A stretch of 34,606 bases of DNA. Origin: Parvularculaceae bacterium (GTDB lineage Bacteria; Pseudomonadota; Alphaproteobacteria; Caulobacterales; Parvularculaceae). How positions within the stretch are numbered: the first letter of the stretch is position 1; every line of letters starts with the position of its first letter. The notes below the pieces were generated by a model. That model saw only the letters and a program-made list of their open reading frames with translations, did no database searches and was not told where the DNA came from. This document shows, piece after piece, positions 33,101 through 34,606 of the stretch. Made by a program: the position numbers and the translations under genes. The DNA lies in NCBI GenBank assembly GCA_013215175.1, contig JABSRH010000006.1, positions 1-34,606 of the forward strand, in the 5' to 3' direction.

Positions 33101-33646
33101 CGCATCAATGGGTGAACGCTGTAACTCGACGTATAGGCGGCCTGAATATGCGTCGCGCAGGCTCAGCAATAAGGTTTCAGCAGCTTCGTCACGACCGTAC
33201 CGAAGCTCGCTATCGACCGGGCCCTCTAACCCGCCGGATAAACAGAGAAGACCATCCGTGTCCTGACACACATCATGGAATGGGACACAGGGCTCGCCAT
33301 CGCGAGCAGGTCGCAAGAAACTCTGCGACCCCAAAGCCATGAGACGGCTATAGCCGACCTCGTTCTGGGCAAGCAGCACCAACTTCGTCAGTGGCGGTCG
33401 TTTTCCCGAGCGGTCCGCCTCGCCGCCCATGCAAACGGCGATCTCGATGCCCGCGATCGACTGGATACCAGCCCCAGCCATGGTCTCCGAAGCCTCCAAC
33501 GCTCCGAAGAGGTTGTTGCTGTCCGTGACTGCGATGGCAGGCATGTTCTCGCGAAGGCAGAGATCCTTCAGCTTCCCAACGGGAATGGCACCCTCAGCGA
33601 GCGAATAGGAAGAATGAACGTGGAGATGAACAAAGGACGCGGTCAT
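30188..33646 (-). CDS. dnaE: DNA polymerase III alpha subunit (DnaE1)
   Basis: PHP [88 protein letters not shown]; C-terminal OB fold. Confidence 0.98.
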   Translation of the reverse strand: [1152 protein letters not shown]

Positions 33647-33706
33647 GGGTGCACCCTAGTCGATTCAAGGCGGGCGTAGCCCACCTGGTTGTCCACAGAG
33701 GACGGC

Positions 33707-33784
33707 TCAGCCGACGACGGCAACCACCGTGGTGAGAACGCTGAGAAGAATAGCGAAACCTGCGATATCTTTGGCGAAAGTCAT
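33707..33784 (-). CDS. 25-aa hydrophobic single-TM microprotein, candidate SOS-induced SidA-like division inhibitor
   Basis: ATG ACT TTC GCC AAA GAT ATC GCA GGT TTC GCT ATT CTT CTC AGC GTT CTC ACC ACG GTG GTT GCC GTC GTC GGC TGA = MTFAKDIAGFAILLSVLTTVVAVVG; purine-rich SD (GAGGGA) 7-8 nt upstream; LexA-type box 16 nt upstream. Below the ORF-track length cut-off. Confidence 0.6.
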   Translation of the reverse strand: MTFAKDIAGFAILLSVLTTVVAVVG

Positions 33785-33800
33785 GTTTTAGTCCCTCTTT

Positions 33801-33815
33801 GTTCTTTTCTTGTTC
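33801..33815 (-). promoter_or_regulatory. putative LexA operator (alphaproteobacterial SOS box GTTC-N7-GTTC)
   Basis: Exact GTTC-TTTTCTT-GTTC, 16-30 nt upstream of the microprotein ATG; overlaps a possible GCTATGG -10 element on the minus strand. Confidence 0.65.
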
Positions 33816-33970
33816 CATAGCGGAACGAAGCATGCAAGAGGGCAATGTGCACAAAATGTTCTCCTCACCGTCAGCAGCCGCCGGCCAGCCTTGTTTCCTA
33901 ATTGTTCTCGGATGCGGAACGTTCTCATCGACGGCGAGGCGAGCACGTCACGTGTCGCTTGGGTGCCGAC

Positions 33971-33989
33971 TCCGCTATAAACTGGCCCA
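33971..33989 (+). promoter_or_regulatory. putative -10 element of uvrD, suggesting a leaderless transcript
   Basis: CCGCTATAAAC resembling the Caulobacter-type GCTANAWC -10; TATAAA ends about 10 nt before the uvrD ATG. Confidence 0.35.
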
Positions 33990-34606
33990 TGCCTTCTTTG
34001 TCTGAGCGCGCCCGAAGCGCGGCCGCCCCCTCACCTGCTAGCTATCTTGACGGGCTGAACGACCGACAGCGCGAGGCCGTGCTAACCACAGAGGGGCCTG
34101 TGCTGATGCTTGCTGGTGCTGGCACCGGCAAGACCAAGGCGCTGACCACGCGCATTGCTCATTTGCTCTCCGCCGGTCACGCCCGCCCCTGGGAGGTCCT
34201 CGCCGTGACCTTCACCAACAAGGCCGCGCGCGAGATGAAAGAGCGCGTCACCAGCTTGGTCGGCCCGGCGGCAGAGGGCCTTCGCTGGATGGGGACGTTC
34301 CACTCCGTCGCTGCGCAGATCCTGCGCCGTCACGCCGAGGTGGTCGGGCTGAAGTCCAGCTTCACGATCATCGACACCGACGATCAGATCCGGCTGTGCA
34401 AGCAAGTGATCGCGGCCGCCGGTCTTGACGAGAAGCGTTGGACCGGTCGCGGCATGGCTGCGGTTATCGATGGTTGGAAAAACCAAGGCCTGACGCCGGG
34501 AGACTTGAAAGCGCACGACGGCGACGCGTTTGGCGATGGCAAGGCGGTCACTCTTTATAGGGACTACCAGTCGCGGCTGATCGATCTCAACGCCGCTGAC
34601 TTTGGC
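33989..34606 (+). CDS. uvrD: UvrD/PcrA-type DNA helicase II, 3' truncated by window end
   Basis: Open frame of 206 codons without stop: YLDGLNDRQREAVLTTEGPVLMLAGAGTGKTKALTTRIAHLL...VLAVTFTNKAAREMKERV...WMGTFHSVAAQILRRHAEVVGLKSSFTIIDTDDQ. Not in ORF track because no stop. Confidence 0.95.
   Translation, partial: MPSLSERARSAAAPSPASYLDGLNDRQREAVLTTEGPVLMLAGAGTGKTKALTTRIAHLLSAGHARPWEVLAVTFTNKAAREMKERVTSLVGPAAEGLRWMGTFHSVAAQILRRHAEVVGLKSSFTIIDTDDQIRLCKQVIAAAGLDEKRWTGRGMAAVIDGWKNQGLTPGDLKAHDGDAFGDGKAVTLYRDYQSRLIDLNAADFG

Noticed and set aside
33560-33646. Possible active PHP exonuclease in DnaE (HLHVH motif)
   Set aside because: Later PHP motifs are degenerate (TDSNN for TDH, ATNNVYF for ATNDxHY), as usual for proteobacterial DnaE1.

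Overview
34.6-kb window of an alphaproteobacterial chromosome (Caulobacterales/Parvularculales-like by gene content and order; taxonomy is inference). It is dense housekeeping sequence: uup (5' truncated), GST, trhO, a two-domain SnoaL lipoprotein + Cys-type alpha/beta hydrolase with a divergent LysR regulator, an S41-like membrane-anchored protein, an orphan lipoprotein, tRNA-Glu(TTC), recJ, DUF1178/nitrilase/grxC/comF, an NDUFAF5-like methyltransferase, mutT, parvulin PPIase, secA, tyrS-prmA-rnd, ppx-ppk-hdaA-DUF2066, purM-purN, a fasciclin lipoprotein, dnaE and uvrD (3' truncated). No CRISPR, phage, IS element or rRNA was seen. The most interesting locus is the dnaE/uvrD intergenic region. 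A 25-codon hydrophobic ORF absent from the ORF track (33707..33784, minus; MTFAKDIAGFAILLSVLTTVVAVVG) sits 16 nt downstream of an exact alphaproteobacterial LexA operator GTTC-N7-GTTC (33801..33815), in a 125-bp patch enriched in GTTC/GAAC half-sites. This looks like an SOS-induced single-TM microprotein of the SidA type (division inhibitor). Secondary points: a ~43-aa charged insertion in SecA NBD2, a G1-U72 acceptor pair in tRNA-Glu, a hydrolase with a GxCxS nucleophile elbow and no obvious catalytic His, two convergent pairs with interleaved stop codons, and a 13-bp GNRA-capped terminator hairpin after secA.
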